Positions 8,653 through 17,508 of a stretch of DNA of 64,000 nucleotides are shown in pieces. The notes beneath the pieces were generated by a model. It was not told the DNA's origin. It made no database searches and was given only the letters and a program-made list of their open reading frames with translations. Origin of the DNA: Clostridium sp. AF37-5 (lineage in GTDB: Bacteria > Bacillota > Clostridia > Lachnospirales > Lachnospiraceae); NCBI RefSeq assembly GCF_003477605.1, contig NZ_QUDR01000002.1, positions 1-64,000 on the forward strand, in the 5' to 3' direction. Within the stretch, counting starts at the first letter, position 1. Each line of letters begins with the position of its first letter. Position numbers and translations under genes: made by a program.

Positions 8653-9125
8653 AAATGTGTGTAACCGGGCATCGCCCGAAAAAATTGTATGGTTATGATT
8701 TAACAGACCCGCGATGGGTAAGGCTAAAAAATGATTTTAAGGATATTTTAAAAAGAAATCTTTGTGATGAGGCTATTACCGGTATGGCGCTTGGCGTAGA
8801 TACAGTTTTTGCCTTAGCGGTATTAGAATTACAAAAAGAAGGATATGATATTAAGCTTCATTGTGCTATTCCATGTAAAAATCATTCTTGTAAATGGCCG
8901 GAAAAAAGTATATTGCAATACAAAGATATTCTTTCTAAGGCTGATACGGTCAAGTTAGTATCGGACGAGGAGTACAAACCTTGGTTGATGCAAAAACGGA
9001 ATGAATATATGGTCGATTTAGCGGATGTGGTCATTGCCGTATGGGATGGTTCTAACAGTGGAACCGGCAATTGCATAAAATATGCGCAAAAGTGTGGCAA
9101 AGAAATCATTCAAATTACACCATAA
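8649..9125 (+). CDS. SLOG-fold protein, YoqJ/YspA (DUF1273) type
   Basis: 158 residues. CVTGHRP at the N-terminus, ITGMALGVD, and VVIAVWDGSNSGTGN are the nucleotide-ligand loops of the Rossmann-like SLOG fold. SLOG proteins bind or process NAD- and nucleotide-derived ligands. Start ATGA overlaps the HAD stop. Sir2, HAD and SLOG genes are translated as one coupled unit. Confidence 0.8.
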   Translation: MKMCVTGHRPKKLYGYDLTDPRWVRLKNDFKDILKRNLCDEAITGMALGVDTVFALAVLELQKEGYDIKLHCAIPCKNHSCKWPEKSILQYKDILSKADTVKLVSDEEYKPWLMQKRNEYMVDLADVVIAVWDGSNSGTGNCIKYAQKCGKEIIQITP

Positions 9126-9151
9126 AGTCATACATATTTACAAAAAATAAG

Positions 9152-9182
9152 GAAGTCCTAAGAAATTAGGGCTTCTTTTTTT
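9152..9182 (+). terminator. Rho-independent terminator
   Basis: GAAGTCCTAA pairs with TTAGGGCTTC and is followed by seven T. It ends the Sir2-SLOG operon. Confidence 0.85.
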
Positions 9183-9197
9183 ATCATCATAGTTAAG

Positions 9198-9208
9198 CAG
9201 ACATATTA
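9198..9208 (+). promoter_or_regulatory. Promoter motif CAGACATATTA
   Basis: Exact copy, preceded by ATAGTTAAG as in the 16727 copy (ATAGTTCAG). The following 170-nt leader has an early AAGGAG site without a good start codon beside it. Confidence 0.7.
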
Positions 9209-9381
9209 ATAATAATAATTTGCTTTATGCAATAAATAAAAATAAGGAGAAAGGTCTTCTAAGGACATTTTACTGTAAAAACAGGTAGTTTTTGCGGTCG
9301 TCTGATGGAAGGCTATTTGTATTGTCTAATAAACAATGCAATGTAAAACAAATGGTGAAAAAAACAAATGGAGCTAAAAAA

Positions 9382-10206
9382 ATGACAGTAGTAAGATTGG
9401 AGGACCAGCCGTTAAGTAGCTATCCGTGGATTGCTTATCAGAAAGGATTTAATACTTTGCGTGAAGTAGCAGAATATTTTAATGTTGATTATGATAAGTT
9501 AAAAAATGCGGTAGAGACTACTCCTCGGCGTCAAACAAAAGTTATTTCTGGAATTGTAAAAAAGTTTCTAAAATACGATACTTCGTATAACGGAAAAATA
9601 CTTACAATTAAAGAAATTCAAGAAATGACAGGATTTTCTAAAAGTGTTATTGAAAAACGATTAACAAGAAAATGGTCTGTTGAAAAGATTATCAATACTC
9701 CAGTTCGAAAAAAGCACAAAACGGAATCTTTTACAATAAACGGAAAGACTTATCATGGACTTGAAGAGGTTTCTCGTGCATTTGGTATTTCTTGGATGAC
9801 TTTAAGGGATAGAGTTTATCATCAAGAAATGTCAATAGAAGAAGCAGTATATAAGCCGGTTAGACCCGGCAAGGAAAAAAATAGTTGCTTTTGGTGTTTA
9901 GGTAAAGAATGGAAAAACTTTTCAGCACTTTGTGCTGAATATCAGTTGTCAGAAGCTACGGTAAGGGATAATCAGAAGAAAAATCCCAACAAAACATTGG
10001 ACGATATTATCTTAAAAATGTTGAATAAGCGTCCATATTGCTATGTGGTGTATGGAAAAGATTATCCTACCGTTAAAGCAATTGCTGTTGCATATCAGGT
10101 AGAATATCAAAAATTATATAGCCGGATGCGAACAAAAGCGAAATATGGAAGTATAGAGGAAATTATTGAAGCATTAAAAAATGATGATGCGTTAAACCGC
10201 ATTTAA
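9382..10206 (+). CDS. HTH-repeat DNA-binding protein, long paralogue
   Basis: 275 residues with at least four HTH-like modules (LREVAEYFNVDYDKL; EIQEMTGFSKSVIEKRL; GLEEVSRAFGISWMTLRDRV; FSALCAEYQLSEATVRDN; VKAIAVAYQVEYQKL). The first two modules are shared with the protein at 3915. GGAG lies 8 bases before this ATG; an in-frame ATG at 9352 has no site. Likely DNA binding; possibly a regulator of the element. The target is unknown. Confidence 0.65.
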   Translation: MTVVRLEDQPLSSYPWIAYQKGFNTLREVAEYFNVDYDKLKNAVETTPRRQTKVISGIVKKFLKYDTSYNGKILTIKEIQEMTGFSKSVIEKRLTRKWSVEKIINTPVRKKHKTESFTINGKTYHGLEEVSRAFGISWMTLRDRVYHQEMSIEEAVYKPVRPGKEKNSCFWCLGKEWKNFSALCAEYQLSEATVRDNQKKNPNKTLDDIILKMLNKRPYCYVVYGKDYPTVKAIAVAYQVEYQKLYSRMRTKAKYGSIEEIIEALKNDDALNRI

Positions 10207-10220
10207 GGAGGAATTTTTAC

Positions 10221-10457
10221 ATGGAAAGAGTTAAGACAGACGCAAGAACTTTTTGTTATCCGCGAACATTGTTGCCTTATCTGGCAAAAGTTTTAGAAAG
10301 AGCGGATTATTATGGAGAAAGCATTGATTACGATGTAAAAGTTCGTGAAGGGCTCGCTATTGTGACTTATGAGAAGGAAATGGTGAGAAACTTTACATAT
10401 AATTTATATCGTAAGGCAAAGGCGAAACAGAAAAAAGATGTCATTTTTGAAAAATAA
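10221..10457 (+). CDS. Small hypothetical protein, paralogue of 16772
   Basis: 78 residues. The core LPYLAKVLERADYYGESIDYDVKV matches IPYLCEVLNRSRFDGEPICYSVEI in the protein at 16772, so it is a conserved family of this element (fragments are quoted in part). TAAGGAGG precedes the start. Function unknown. Confidence 0.65.
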   Translation: MERVKTDARTFCYPRTLLPYLAKVLERADYYGESIDYDVKVREGLAIVTYEKEMVRNFTYNLYRKAKAKQKKDVIFEK

Positions 10458-10459
10458 GA

Positions 10460-10495
10460 AAAAGAGCCTCGGAGAACCGGGGCTTTTTCTTTTGC
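10460..10495 (+). terminator. Rho-independent terminator
   Basis: AAAGAGCCTCGG, a 4-nt loop, CCGGGGCTTTTTCTTTT. Confidence 0.85.
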
Positions 10496-10525
10496 CTTTT
10501 TGACATGTGTAAGAAAAATTTTCTT

Positions 10526-10565
10526 TATAATATGGTTTTCATTTGATTTTAAAACAGACATATTA
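10526..10565 (+). promoter_or_regulatory. Promoter motif with TATAATATG box
   Basis: TATAATATG at 10526, CAGACATATTA at 10555. It drives the structured leader and the SPFH gene. Confidence 0.8.
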
Positions 10566-10630
10566 AGTATGTAGAGAGAGTTAATTCATATATGGTCCTA
10601 TTACATCTGCGGATGGATAGGTTAGCAAAT

Positions 10631-10702
10631 CGAAGAGATTCGAAAAAACGCAGCACTCCCTGACTAAATTGCTATTACTGCGTTAGGCCTTGTGCGTCAG
10701 GG
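10631..10702 (+). promoter_or_regulatory. Structured 5' leader with H-type pseudoknot
   Basis: CGAA-GAGA-TTCG forms a small hairpin at 10631-10642. AACGCAG (10647-10653) pairs with CTGCGTT (10678-10684), while CCCTGAC (10658-10664) pairs with GTCAGGG (10696-10702). The two 7-bp stems interlock, which is H-type pseudoknot topology. They precede AAAGGAG and the start-stop ATGTAG at 10724. A cis-regulatory RNA of the SPFH gene is inferred. It is the content of the gap 10496-10781. Confidence 0.6.
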
Positions 10703-10781
10703 ATTAGTAGAAAGGAGATTATTATGTAGAAGAAAATAGGAGCTGTAAAATCAAAAGAATGAATAAGAAAGGATGAATGAA

Positions 10782-11702
10782 ATGGAAACAGTAGTAACTA
10801 TTATTGGAGTGCTAATTGCACTTAGTTCGATTGGGTACATAATGTACAAAGCTTATACAGAGGAAGAGGTAAAAAAATCAATTCCGGCATGTTTAATTAC
10901 ATTAGGTGTTTTGGTTGTTATTCTCGGACAGTCATTTACCATTATTCCAACCGGTTATACCGGAGTGTCGTCCAAATTTGGACAGATTGATAACCGTCCA
11001 TTATCGAATGGATTGAATTTTAAAATGCCTTTTGTGCAGCATATTGAATTGATTAACAACAAACAGCAGGATGTTAAATATTACGAGGATTCACTTATTG
11101 AATCGGAAACAAGCGAACGAAATACAGTACAGTTTTCGGATATTACCGTAACTTGTCAGATTTTGCCGGAACGCTCTGCATGGATTTATGCAAATGTAAC
11201 AAATGCAGATAATTTGATTCCGGAAACATTAGTAGCATCCGCCGTTAAGGCTGCATCTAAAACGCTGAATCCGGTTGACGTAACAAATCGAAGCGTGATT
11301 GAGCCAAAAACTTTAAAAGTATTGCAGGAGTCTATTGATGGGAAATACGGCGAAAACACAATTAAGATTAACAAAGTAGTTATCAGCCAGATTGGATTTG
11401 ACAAAGAATATGATGAACGCATTTCGAAAAAGCAGCAGGCGCAGATTGAATACGAGACGCAGCAGATTAACAACAAAAAATCTGTTGAAAAAGCAGAAGC
11501 AGATGCCAAAGTAAAGCAGCGGCAGGCAGAAGCAGATGCCAAAGCAAAGGAAATTTCGTCCAATGCAGAAGCAAATGCGAACAAAAAGATTTCTAACAGT
11601 TTGACAAAAGAACTGATTGATTATGAGCTGGCACAGGCTAGAAAATCTCATGGTTGGATTACGGTTCAGGGCGCAAATTCTATTGTAACAAAGGATAATT
11701 AG
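10782..11702 (+). CDS. SPFH/Band 7 membrane protein
   Basis: 306 residues. Two N-terminal membrane segments (about 4-24 and 35-55) precede a Band 7 domain (TIIPTGYTGVSSKFGQI; GLNFKMPF). A charged coiled coil rich in EAEADAK repeats follows, as in prohibitin/HflK-type scaffolds. ATG 10782 fits AAGAAAGGA better than ATG 10773. SPFH proteins organise membrane patches. It lies just upstream of the secretion genes, so support of the conjugation apparatus is possible but unproven. Confidence 0.85.
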   Translation: METVVTIIGVLIALSSIGYIMYKAYTEEEVKKSIPACLITLGVLVVILGQSFTIIPTGYTGVSSKFGQIDNRPLSNGLNFKMPFVQHIELINNKQQDVKYYEDSLIESETSERNTVQFSDITVTCQILPERSAWIYANVTNADNLIPETLVASAVKAASKTLNPVDVTNRSVIEPKTLKVLQESIDGKYGENTIKINKVVISQIGFDKEYDERISKKQQAQIEYETQQINNKKSVEKAEADAKVKQRQAEADAKAKEISSNAEANANKKISNSLTKELIDYELAQARKSHGWITVQGANSIVTKDN

Positions 11703-11716
11703 TATAATATACTCAG

Positions 11717-11748
11717 AAAGAGACTCGGTTTTCCGGGTCTTTTTTTTG
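11717..11748 (+). terminator. Rho-independent terminator
   Basis: AGACTCGG, TTTT loop, CCGGGTCT, then eight T. Confidence 0.85.
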
Positions 11749-11772
11749 TTATTTAAAAATTCCTTATCGAAA

Positions 11773-11783
11773 CAGACATATTA
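11773..11783 (+). promoter_or_regulatory. Promoter motif CAGACATATTA
   Basis: Exact copy 59 bp before the first pilin gene; start of the type IV secretion operon. Confidence 0.7.
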
Positions 11784-11831
11784 AATCTGTAAAAAATATT
11801 GCCCTTCGGGGAGAAAGTGAGGAATTTTTAT

Positions 11832-12224
11832 ATGAAAATACCATGTAAACAAAAAGTAACAGAAAAAAAGCCATTCAAAACAAGAACAAAAGAATGGTTC
11901 AAAAGAAACGGAATCAGCTTAGCTCTTTTTTGTATGATGGTTGGGCTTATGGTTGCATCATCAATATCCGGTGCTGAAGCGATTAATGTAACAAAAATCA
12001 ATGAAAAAAGTAAAGTTACTGGGCTTGATGAATTTCCTAAAATAGCAGCTACTGTTGTTCAGGTAATTGGCGCTGTTGTTGCCTTATTTGGCGGCGGAGC
12101 GGCAGGATTAGGGTATGCACAAGATAATCCGGATGGACAAAGTCGTGGACTTAAATTTTTGATTGGTGGAGCGGTTGCGTTTAGCACCACGACCATTCTG
12201 AAATGGATTGCTTTTAAAGGCTAA
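11832..12224 (+). CDS. VirB2/Maff2-like pilin protein 1
   Basis: 130 residues. A hydrophobic export segment ends near SSISGAEA. A second hydrophobic part follows (VVQVIGAVVALFGGGAAG) with GYAQDNPDG between the two mature helices, and ends FLIGGAVAFSTTTILKW. This is the two-helix layout of TrbC/VirB2 and Maff2 proteins. The start follows AAAGTGAGGA. Paralogue of the next gene. Confidence 0.75.
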   Translation: MKIPCKQKVTEKKPFKTRTKEWFKRNGISLALFCMMVGLMVASSISGAEAINVTKINEKSKVTGLDEFPKIAATVVQVIGAVVALFGGGAAGLGYAQDNPDGQSRGLKFLIGGAVAFSTTTILKWIAFKG

Positions 12225-12245
12225 AAAATTATTAAAAAAATAACT

Positions 12246-12275
12246 TATTGGGCGGGAAATTAGTTTCGCCCAATA
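12246..12275 (+). other. Intercistronic hairpin
   Basis: TATTGGGCG pairs with CGCCCAATA (9 bp) without a T run. It lies between the two pilin genes, where mRNA-stabilising hairpins are common. Confidence 0.5.
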
Positions 12276-12290
12276 GAAAGGGGAAATTGA

Positions 12291-12800
12291 ATGAAATTAA
12301 CATATGAACAAAAAAAACAATTTTTTTTCTCTTTTCTTCTTTTGATTACGATTTTAACCTTATCCATTACTGTTGGTTACGCCGACAGCGCAGTAGCGGC
12401 CGCTAAAATTGGCGTATTGAGCAACAAATACTTATATCCAGTCGTAGAAACGATTGGAGATGTTTTTTTAGTTCTTGGTGTATGGAAATTTGGTATCGCT
12501 ATGACATCTGACCAGGCAGAGCAGCTTTCAAAAGGCATTGCTGAATTAGCGGCAGGGGCGGTTTTAGCAAATATAAGAACTTTTATGGGTGATTCAACAC
12601 AGCTCAAAGATGTTTTAAAAACAATTGAATCTGTTATACAGGTAATCGGTGCTGTTATTGCGCTTTATGGTGGTCTTTCTACAGGCCTCGGCTTTGCGCA
12701 GGATAACTCAGATGGAATTAGTAAAGGACTCAAACTGCTATTTGGCGGAGCAATTGCTTTTAGCGTAACAACTATTTTGAAATGGGTAAAAGTAACGTAA
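12291..12800 (+). CDS. VirB2/Maff2-like pilin protein 2
   Basis: 169 residues with a signal peptide (about 1-30, ending near YADSA). The C-terminal half repeats that of the first pilin (VIQVIGAVIALYGGLSTG, GFAQDNSDG, TTILKW). The extra middle segment carries another hydrophobic stretch. Two divergent pilins in series suggest major and minor subunits. Confidence 0.75.
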   Translation: MKLTYEQKKQFFFSFLLLITILTLSITVGYADSAVAAAKIGVLSNKYLYPVVETIGDVFLVLGVWKFGIAMTSDQAEQLSKGIAELAAGAVLANIRTFMGDSTQLKDVLKTIESVIQVIGAVIALYGGLSTGLGFAQDNSDGISKGLKLLFGGAIAFSVTTILKWVKVT

Positions 12801-12824
12801 CAAGAAAGGAAGGTGTTTTTATGC

Positions 12825-13841
12825 ATGTGTAAACAACGAAAAAAGATAAAAATGTTTTTTCTGACTTTTCTTATATATACGATTTTTTTGTCGGGATTAA
12901 CCGTTAATCATGCATTTGCGGCTGATGAAGAGTATGAAAAGTACATGAAGGAGCCGGCTGTTACAGCGGATAATTACAAGCAGGATGGTCAATATCCTAC
13001 CGGTGTTGATGCTGCCTGTGAAACAACGCCATATGATTTTTTTAAGTATATTGTGGCGAATGGTGTAGTGGATGATATGAAAAGCGCTTTAACTGGAAGT
13101 GATTTTATTAACTCTATCAATGACCAGATAAAAACAACTTATGACACAGTTGCTTTAGCGGGCGAAGCCCTTTTAGTTGTTATGTTTTTAATGGATTTGT
13201 TGGACAAGGCAACTCGCAATGGATTTGATTTTGAACAAGTAATTCGTCTTTTAATTAAATTCTTTATCGCAAAAACATTAATGGATAACGGTTATAACAT
13301 TTTAAAGGCAATTGTTGCTATCGGAAATGCCTTAGCAGACTCGGTTAGCGCGGCTCCGGCCCCAAAAGGAATTATAGATTTCTTAAATAAGCTAGGTTAT
13401 GTTTTGTCGGATTCCGGCACTCTTACAGACTGGGTTATTACATTTTTAGCATTCTTCCCATATGTTATTGCGCGAATTTTGAATCTAGTTATTTATGCTA
13501 CATGCTACGGAAGAATTATTGACATTATGGTTCGTGGCGGATGGGCTCCTATTGGATGCATCAGTATGGTTCAAGAAGGATTTTCCGGCCGAGGATTGGT
13601 TTATGTAAAGAAATTTTTTGCCTCTTGTATTCAAGGAGCTGTAATTATCGGAATCTTAAATGCCGGCAGCATGGTTTGCTCGAATCTTGTTGGCGGTGCA
13701 TTAAACGGAATCGGAACAGATGGTTCTAGTGTTATTGGACCGATGATTGGCGCCGGATTTACCTGCTTAATTGTTATTTTTACTGAAGTGATGTTGATAT
13801 TGAAATCGCAAGGTTTGGCGAACGACATTGCAGGAGTATAG
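12825..13841 (+). CDS. VirB6/TrbL-like inner-membrane channel protein
   Basis: 338 residues, signal peptide about 1-33, then at least five membrane segments (ALLVVMFLMDLL; LIKFFIAKTLMDNGYNIL; FLAFFPYVIARILNLVIY; GAVIIGILNAGSMVCSNLV; GFTCLIVIFTEVMLIL). The size and layout match VirB6/TrbL-like proteins of Gram-positive conjugation systems. ATG 12825 is used because ATG 12821 opens only a three-codon frame. Confidence 0.8.
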   Translation: MCKQRKKIKMFFLTFLIYTIFLSGLTVNHAFAADEEYEKYMKEPAVTADNYKQDGQYPTGVDAACETTPYDFFKYIVANGVVDDMKSALTGSDFINSINDQIKTTYDTVALAGEALLVVMFLMDLLDKATRNGFDFEQVIRLLIKFFIAKTLMDNGYNILKAIVAIGNALADSVSAAPAPKGIIDFLNKLGYVLSDSGTLTDWVITFLAFFPYVIARILNLVIYATCYGRIIDIMVRGGWAPIGCISMVQEGFSGRGLVYVKKFFASCIQGAVIIGILNAGSMVCSNLVGGALNGIGTDGSSVIGPMIGAGFTCLIVIFTEVMLILKSQGLANDIAGV

Positions 13842-13880
13842 TATTGTTCCCTTTTTAGGCAGGGGAAGAAAGGAGTTTTT

Positions 13881-14249
13881 ATGAAAAAGATAAATATAAA
13901 TAGAGATGTTCGCAAGTATAAAGAAAAATTAGTTGGACCTTTTTCTACACGAGAAGCATTCTGCCTTGTCGTAGGTTTTTTGTGTTTTTATTTGATTAAA
14001 GCAATATTTTTTGCGGATATTGAAATGATGTCTGACCAAAATGGCTTTCTTTTAATTGCTGTAATGATTCCTTTTGTTATTGTTGGCTGGGGAAAATTTT
14101 ATGGGATGCATATTGAAAAGTTTGCGAAATGCGCTTTGCCAACTTTGTTATCGCCTAAAGTAAGAACTTACAAGTGCGGCTATAAAATCAAGAAAAAAGT
14201 AATCAAAACCAAAAAATCAAAAGACAAAGAAATGCAACGTTTTAAATAA
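13881..14249 (+). CDS. PrgI/VirB3-like membrane protein
   Basis: 122 residues. The N-terminal KININRDVRKYKEKLVGPFSTRE word and two membrane segments are typical of the PrgI family, the VirB3 equivalent that sits before VirB4 in Firmicutes elements. AAAGGAG precedes it; VirB4 follows 15 bases later. (The word is quoted up to 20 residues in effect: ININRDVRKYKEKLVGPF.). Confidence 0.85.
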   Translation: MKKININRDVRKYKEKLVGPFSTREAFCLVVGFLCFYLIKAIFFADIEMMSDQNGFLLIAVMIPFVIVGWGKFYGMHIEKFAKCALPTLLSPKVRTYKCGYKIKKKVIKTKKSKDKEMQRFK

Positions 14250-14263
14250 GGAGGGGTATTATT

Positions 14264-16684
14264 ATGAAACAGAAAAATGTAACAAAAAAACGTCCTAAAA
14301 AGTTTAAAATCAGCCGAACAGTTCAGGAAACAATACCATATATAGGAGCTTATAAAGATGGTATTATCGAAACAGAGGAAGGATATTTTACAAAAACTTT
14401 TCGGCTGACAGATATTGACTTGAAAACTTCGTCCGATGAAGATGCAGAACAGATTTTGGAAATGTTTCGTGATTTAGTTAATTTGTTAGACCCATCTATG
14501 TTGATGCAGATAACAATTGATAATAAACGAGTGGGCAAAAAAGCATTTGAAAAAAATATTTTATGCCGAATGAAAGGCGATACATTGGACGAATATCGTG
14601 AAGAACATAATCAGATTTTGATTGAAAAATCAAAAGAAGGACGTTCTAATATTCAGCATTTGAAATATTTGACATTAAGCGTTGAAGCAGAAAACGTAGA
14701 AGATGCTATATCTCGATTTAATACATTAAAAGCGAATATCAATAAGACTATTAAGAATGTATCAAATGAAGATACGATTGAATTATCATTGATTGAACGG
14801 CTTGAATTGTTATACAGCATTATGAATCGGGATGAGGGTAATTTCTATCGCAGAGCAAATATTGATGGAAAAGAAGCAGAAACATTTAATTATATGAATA
14901 TGAAAAAGCATGGACTTTCTACGAAAGATTTGATTGGTCCAATGTCTTTCTCTTTCCGCCCATCTTATATAAGAATGGATGAAAAATATGCCTGTGTTTT
15001 AAAACTGCGTTATGAAACAGTTACTCGTTTATCACCAGAAATTATTTCGGACATTACGGATTTGCCGATTAATATGATTACTACAATCAATATTGAGCCT
15101 CTTGACCCGGCAATGTCCACAAAGTTAGTTGAGCGGCAATTGACAAAAACAAAAAAAGATGTAATGGAAGCACAAAAAACGGCGGTGAAAGGAAATTATT
15201 CTGCTGAATTAATTCCGGAAAAGGTGAAAAAGGCATATAAAGATGCAGACCTTTTATTAGCGGACATCACCGAAGAAGACCAAAAAATGTTTTTAACAAA
15301 TGTTTTGGTTATGCACTATGCGGATTCAAAAGAGGAATTGGATTCACAAACTAAAACAATTCAATCTGTAGTTGAAAAGCATTTATGTAAGTTTCGTATC
15401 ATGAATGCCTTACAGGAACTTGGTTTTAAAGATTCTCTGCCATTATGTGTTATGTCCACTAGCGAAATGAGCAAACTTTCAACGACAGAAGAAACTAGTG
15501 CGTTCGTTCCATATTCAACACGAGAATTGATGCAAAAAGATGGATTTTATTATGGCTTACATGCTGTCAGCAGAAATATGATTTTTCATAATCGTAAATT
15601 CTCAGTTAATGGTAATGGTATTATTTTGGGTATGCCGGGAACCGGTAAATCTTTTTCTGCCAAAAGAGAAATGTATCAGGTTGCACTTAATACAAATGAT
15701 TGTATTTATATCGTTGACCCGCAGGGCGAGTACACGCCAATGATGAAGTTGCTTGGCGGTGAAGAGGTTAAGATTGATATTAATGAAGACAATTATCTTA
15801 ATCCAATGGATATGGATTTGGGATATTCCGAAAAGGGAGACCCAATTACAGTAAAATCAGATTACATATGTAGTATTTGTGAAATTGCATTAGGCGGTAT
15901 GTATGGGTTAAGCCCGATTCAGAAAACTATCATTAACCGATGTGTACGTTTAGTATATCGTGATTATATGAAACATATCACGGAACTGCGGATAAAAGAC
16001 CCATCTATCACAATTGATAGAGATGCAATGCCTACGCTGCAAGATTTATATGAAATATTAATGGGGCAGGAAGAGATGGAGGCAACGGAAATTGCAACGG
16101 CTCTTGAACTGTATATTACGAGCTTTGATAAGTTTTCTCATCGGACGAACGTAAATACAAATTCACGTATTGTAAGTTATAACATTGCCGGTATCGGCGA
16201 TAACATGCGTGAATGGGGACTAACCATTTGCTTTAACAACTTATGGAACCAGATTATTGAAAACCACAAAAGGGGTATTCGAACATGGATTTATTTGGAC
16301 GAATTCCATTTGTTGACACATTTGGACAGTACGGCTGAATTTACAAAAAAAGTGTACAAAATGGCACGTAAATACGGAGCTCTTCCAACCGGTATTACGC
16401 AAGATGTGGAAGACCTTTTAGCAAGCGAAAAAGCACGTGCATTAATTAATAACTGTACTTTTGTATACTTGTTGTCACAATCTCCGATTAACCGTGACAC
16501 ATTACAGGAAATTTATTCGATTTCTGATAATCAGCTTTCGTATATTACAAATGGTGGTTACGGACAAGGTTTGATTTATGATGGGAAAAATATGATTCCA
16601 TTTATTGATGAATTTCCATCTGATACGAAATTATATAAAGCTATGACTACAAAGCCGGAAGATTTTGTAGCAGATTTACATTAA
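14264..16684 (+). CDS. VirB4/TraE-type conjugation ATPase
   Basis: 806 residues, normal for the family. Walker A GMPGTGKSFS is near residue 457; Walker B WIYLDEFHLL is near 675. SQSPINRDTLQEIY and the following GQG word match the C-terminal VirB4 motifs. It energises pilus assembly and substrate transfer at the inner membrane. The order pilin, pilin, VirB6, VirB3, VirB4 is the core of a Gram-positive type IV system. No VirD4 coupling protein is in this window. Confidence 0.92.
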   Translation: MKQKNVTKKRPKKFKISRTVQETIPYIGAYKDGIIETEEGYFTKTFRLTDIDLKTSSDEDAEQILEMFRDLVNLLDPSMLMQITIDNKRVGKKAFEKNILCRMKGDTLDEYREEHNQILIEKSKEGRSNIQHLKYLTLSVEAENVEDAISRFNTLKANINKTIKNVSNEDTIELSLIERLELLYSIMNRDEGNFYRRANIDGKEAETFNYMNMKKHGLSTKDLIGPMSFSFRPSYIRMDEKYACVLKLRYETVTRLSPEIISDITDLPINMITTINIEPLDPAMSTKLVERQLTKTKKDVMEAQKTAVKGNYSAELIPEKVKKAYKDADLLLADITEEDQKMFLTNVLVMHYADSKEELDSQTKTIQSVVEKHLCKFRIMNALQELGFKDSLPLCVMSTSEMSKLSTTEETSAFVPYSTRELMQKDGFYYGLHAVSRNMIFHNRKFSVNGNGIILGMPGTGKSFSAKREMYQVALNTNDCIYIVDPQGEYTPMMKLLGGEEVKIDINEDNYLNPMDMDLGYSEKGDPITVKSDYICSICEIALGGMYGLSPIQKTIINRCVRLVYRDYMKHITELRIKDPSITIDRDAMPTLQDLYEILMGQEEMEATEIATALELYITSFDKFSHRTNVNTNSRIVSYNIAGIGDNMREWGLTICFNNLWNQIIENHKRGIRTWIYLDEFHLLTHLDSTAEFTKKVYKMARKYGALPTGITQDVEDLLASEKARALINNCTFVYLLSQSPINRDTLQEIYSISDNQLSYITNGGYGQGLIYDGKNMIPFIDEFPSDTKLYKAMTTKPEDFVADLH

Positions 16685-16712
16685 GAGAGGCCCTTCGGGG
16701 CTTCTTTTTTTG
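16685..16712 (+). terminator. Rho-independent terminator
   Basis: GAGGCCC, TTC loop, GGGGCTTC, seven T. It ends the secretion core operon. Confidence 0.8.
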
Positions 16713-16726
16713 CCGCTATAGTTCAG

Positions 16727-16737
16727 CAGACATATTA
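16727..16737 (+). promoter_or_regulatory. Promoter motif CAGACATATTA
   Basis: Exact copy, continued as ATATTAATAATAT. It serves three small genes. Confidence 0.7.
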
Positions 16738-16771
16738 ATAATATCATTTATAACAATAAGGAGGGCACAAA

Positions 16772-17086
16772 ATGAGAAAAAAATTCAAAACAAAGAAAAA
16801 AATGATTCCATATCTCTGCGAGGTATTGAATCGTAGCCGTTTTGACGGAGAACCAATTTGTTATTCCGTTGAAATTGGTGAAAAAGAAGCAACAATTTCT
16901 TTTGAGCAGGAGATTCCGGGTAATCTCTACCACCAGAAGGTGATAGAAGCTTATAATCTTCGCGAAGAAAGGAAAAACAAACTTTCGATGCCTATCTTGT
17001 CAAAAGCTCAGGCAGAGCGTCCAGAAGTGGTAAAGAAAGTGAAGAAAAAATATTCCAGCCGTAATTATATGGTTGGAAACATGTAA
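16772..17086 (+). CDS. Small hypothetical protein, paralogue of 10221
   Basis: 104 residues with a basic N-terminus (KKFKTKKK) and a Lys-rich tail. It shares a core with the protein at 10221 (see there). AAGGAGGG precedes the start. No known family recognised. Confidence 0.65.
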   Translation: MRKKFKTKKKMIPYLCEVLNRSRFDGEPICYSVEIGEKEATISFEQEIPGNLYHQKVIEAYNLREERKNKLSMPILSKAQAERPEVVKKVKKKYSSRNYMVGNM

Positions 17087-17108
17087 AAAATTTTAGGAGG
17101 TCACAATT

Positions 17109-17483
17109 ATGAAATTATTTAAAAAAGCAAAAGCAGAAATAATTGAAGTTAAGCAGGAGGAACTTCCCACTATGGACTTGTTGCCAGCGAAAGAGGCATA
17201 TAAAGCAATGAAGCCAGAACAGATTCGTAAGGCAATTGAAAAGGTAAATCAATCTATCGCATCTGGAAATACGAGTTGTTATATTACAACAGATGAAAAG
17301 CCTTGTGATGAGGTGATTGATTTGTTGCTTGAAAAAGGATATGATGTTTCAATTCATGTATTTTCATCTATGTCTAATGAGATGTATCCGGATTATTTTG
17401 TAAAGGCCTATTTTACAAATAAAGCATCTGGCGAACTTCATTTTGAGAATGAAGAATCAAGACAGCTCTGGTATGAAAATTAA
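17109..17483 (+). CDS. Hypothetical protein
   Basis: 124 residues, soluble, alternating alpha/beta pattern (EVIDLLLEKGYDVSIHVF). TAGGAGG precedes the start. Not recognised. Confidence 0.65.
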   Translation: MKLFKKAKAEIIEVKQEELPTMDLLPAKEAYKAMKPEQIRKAIEKVNQSIASGNTSCYITTDEKPCDEVIDLLLEKGYDVSIHVFSSMSNEMYPDYFVKAYFTNKASGELHFENEESRQLWYEN

Positions 17484-17508
17484 ATAAAAATTTAAAGGAG
17501 GACACATT

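Noticed and set aside
10506..10531. SigmaA promoter TTGACA...TATAAT at 10.5 kb
   Set aside because: The spacing is 20 bp, too long, and the TATAATATG box is explained by the two-box motif with fixed 29-bp spacing.
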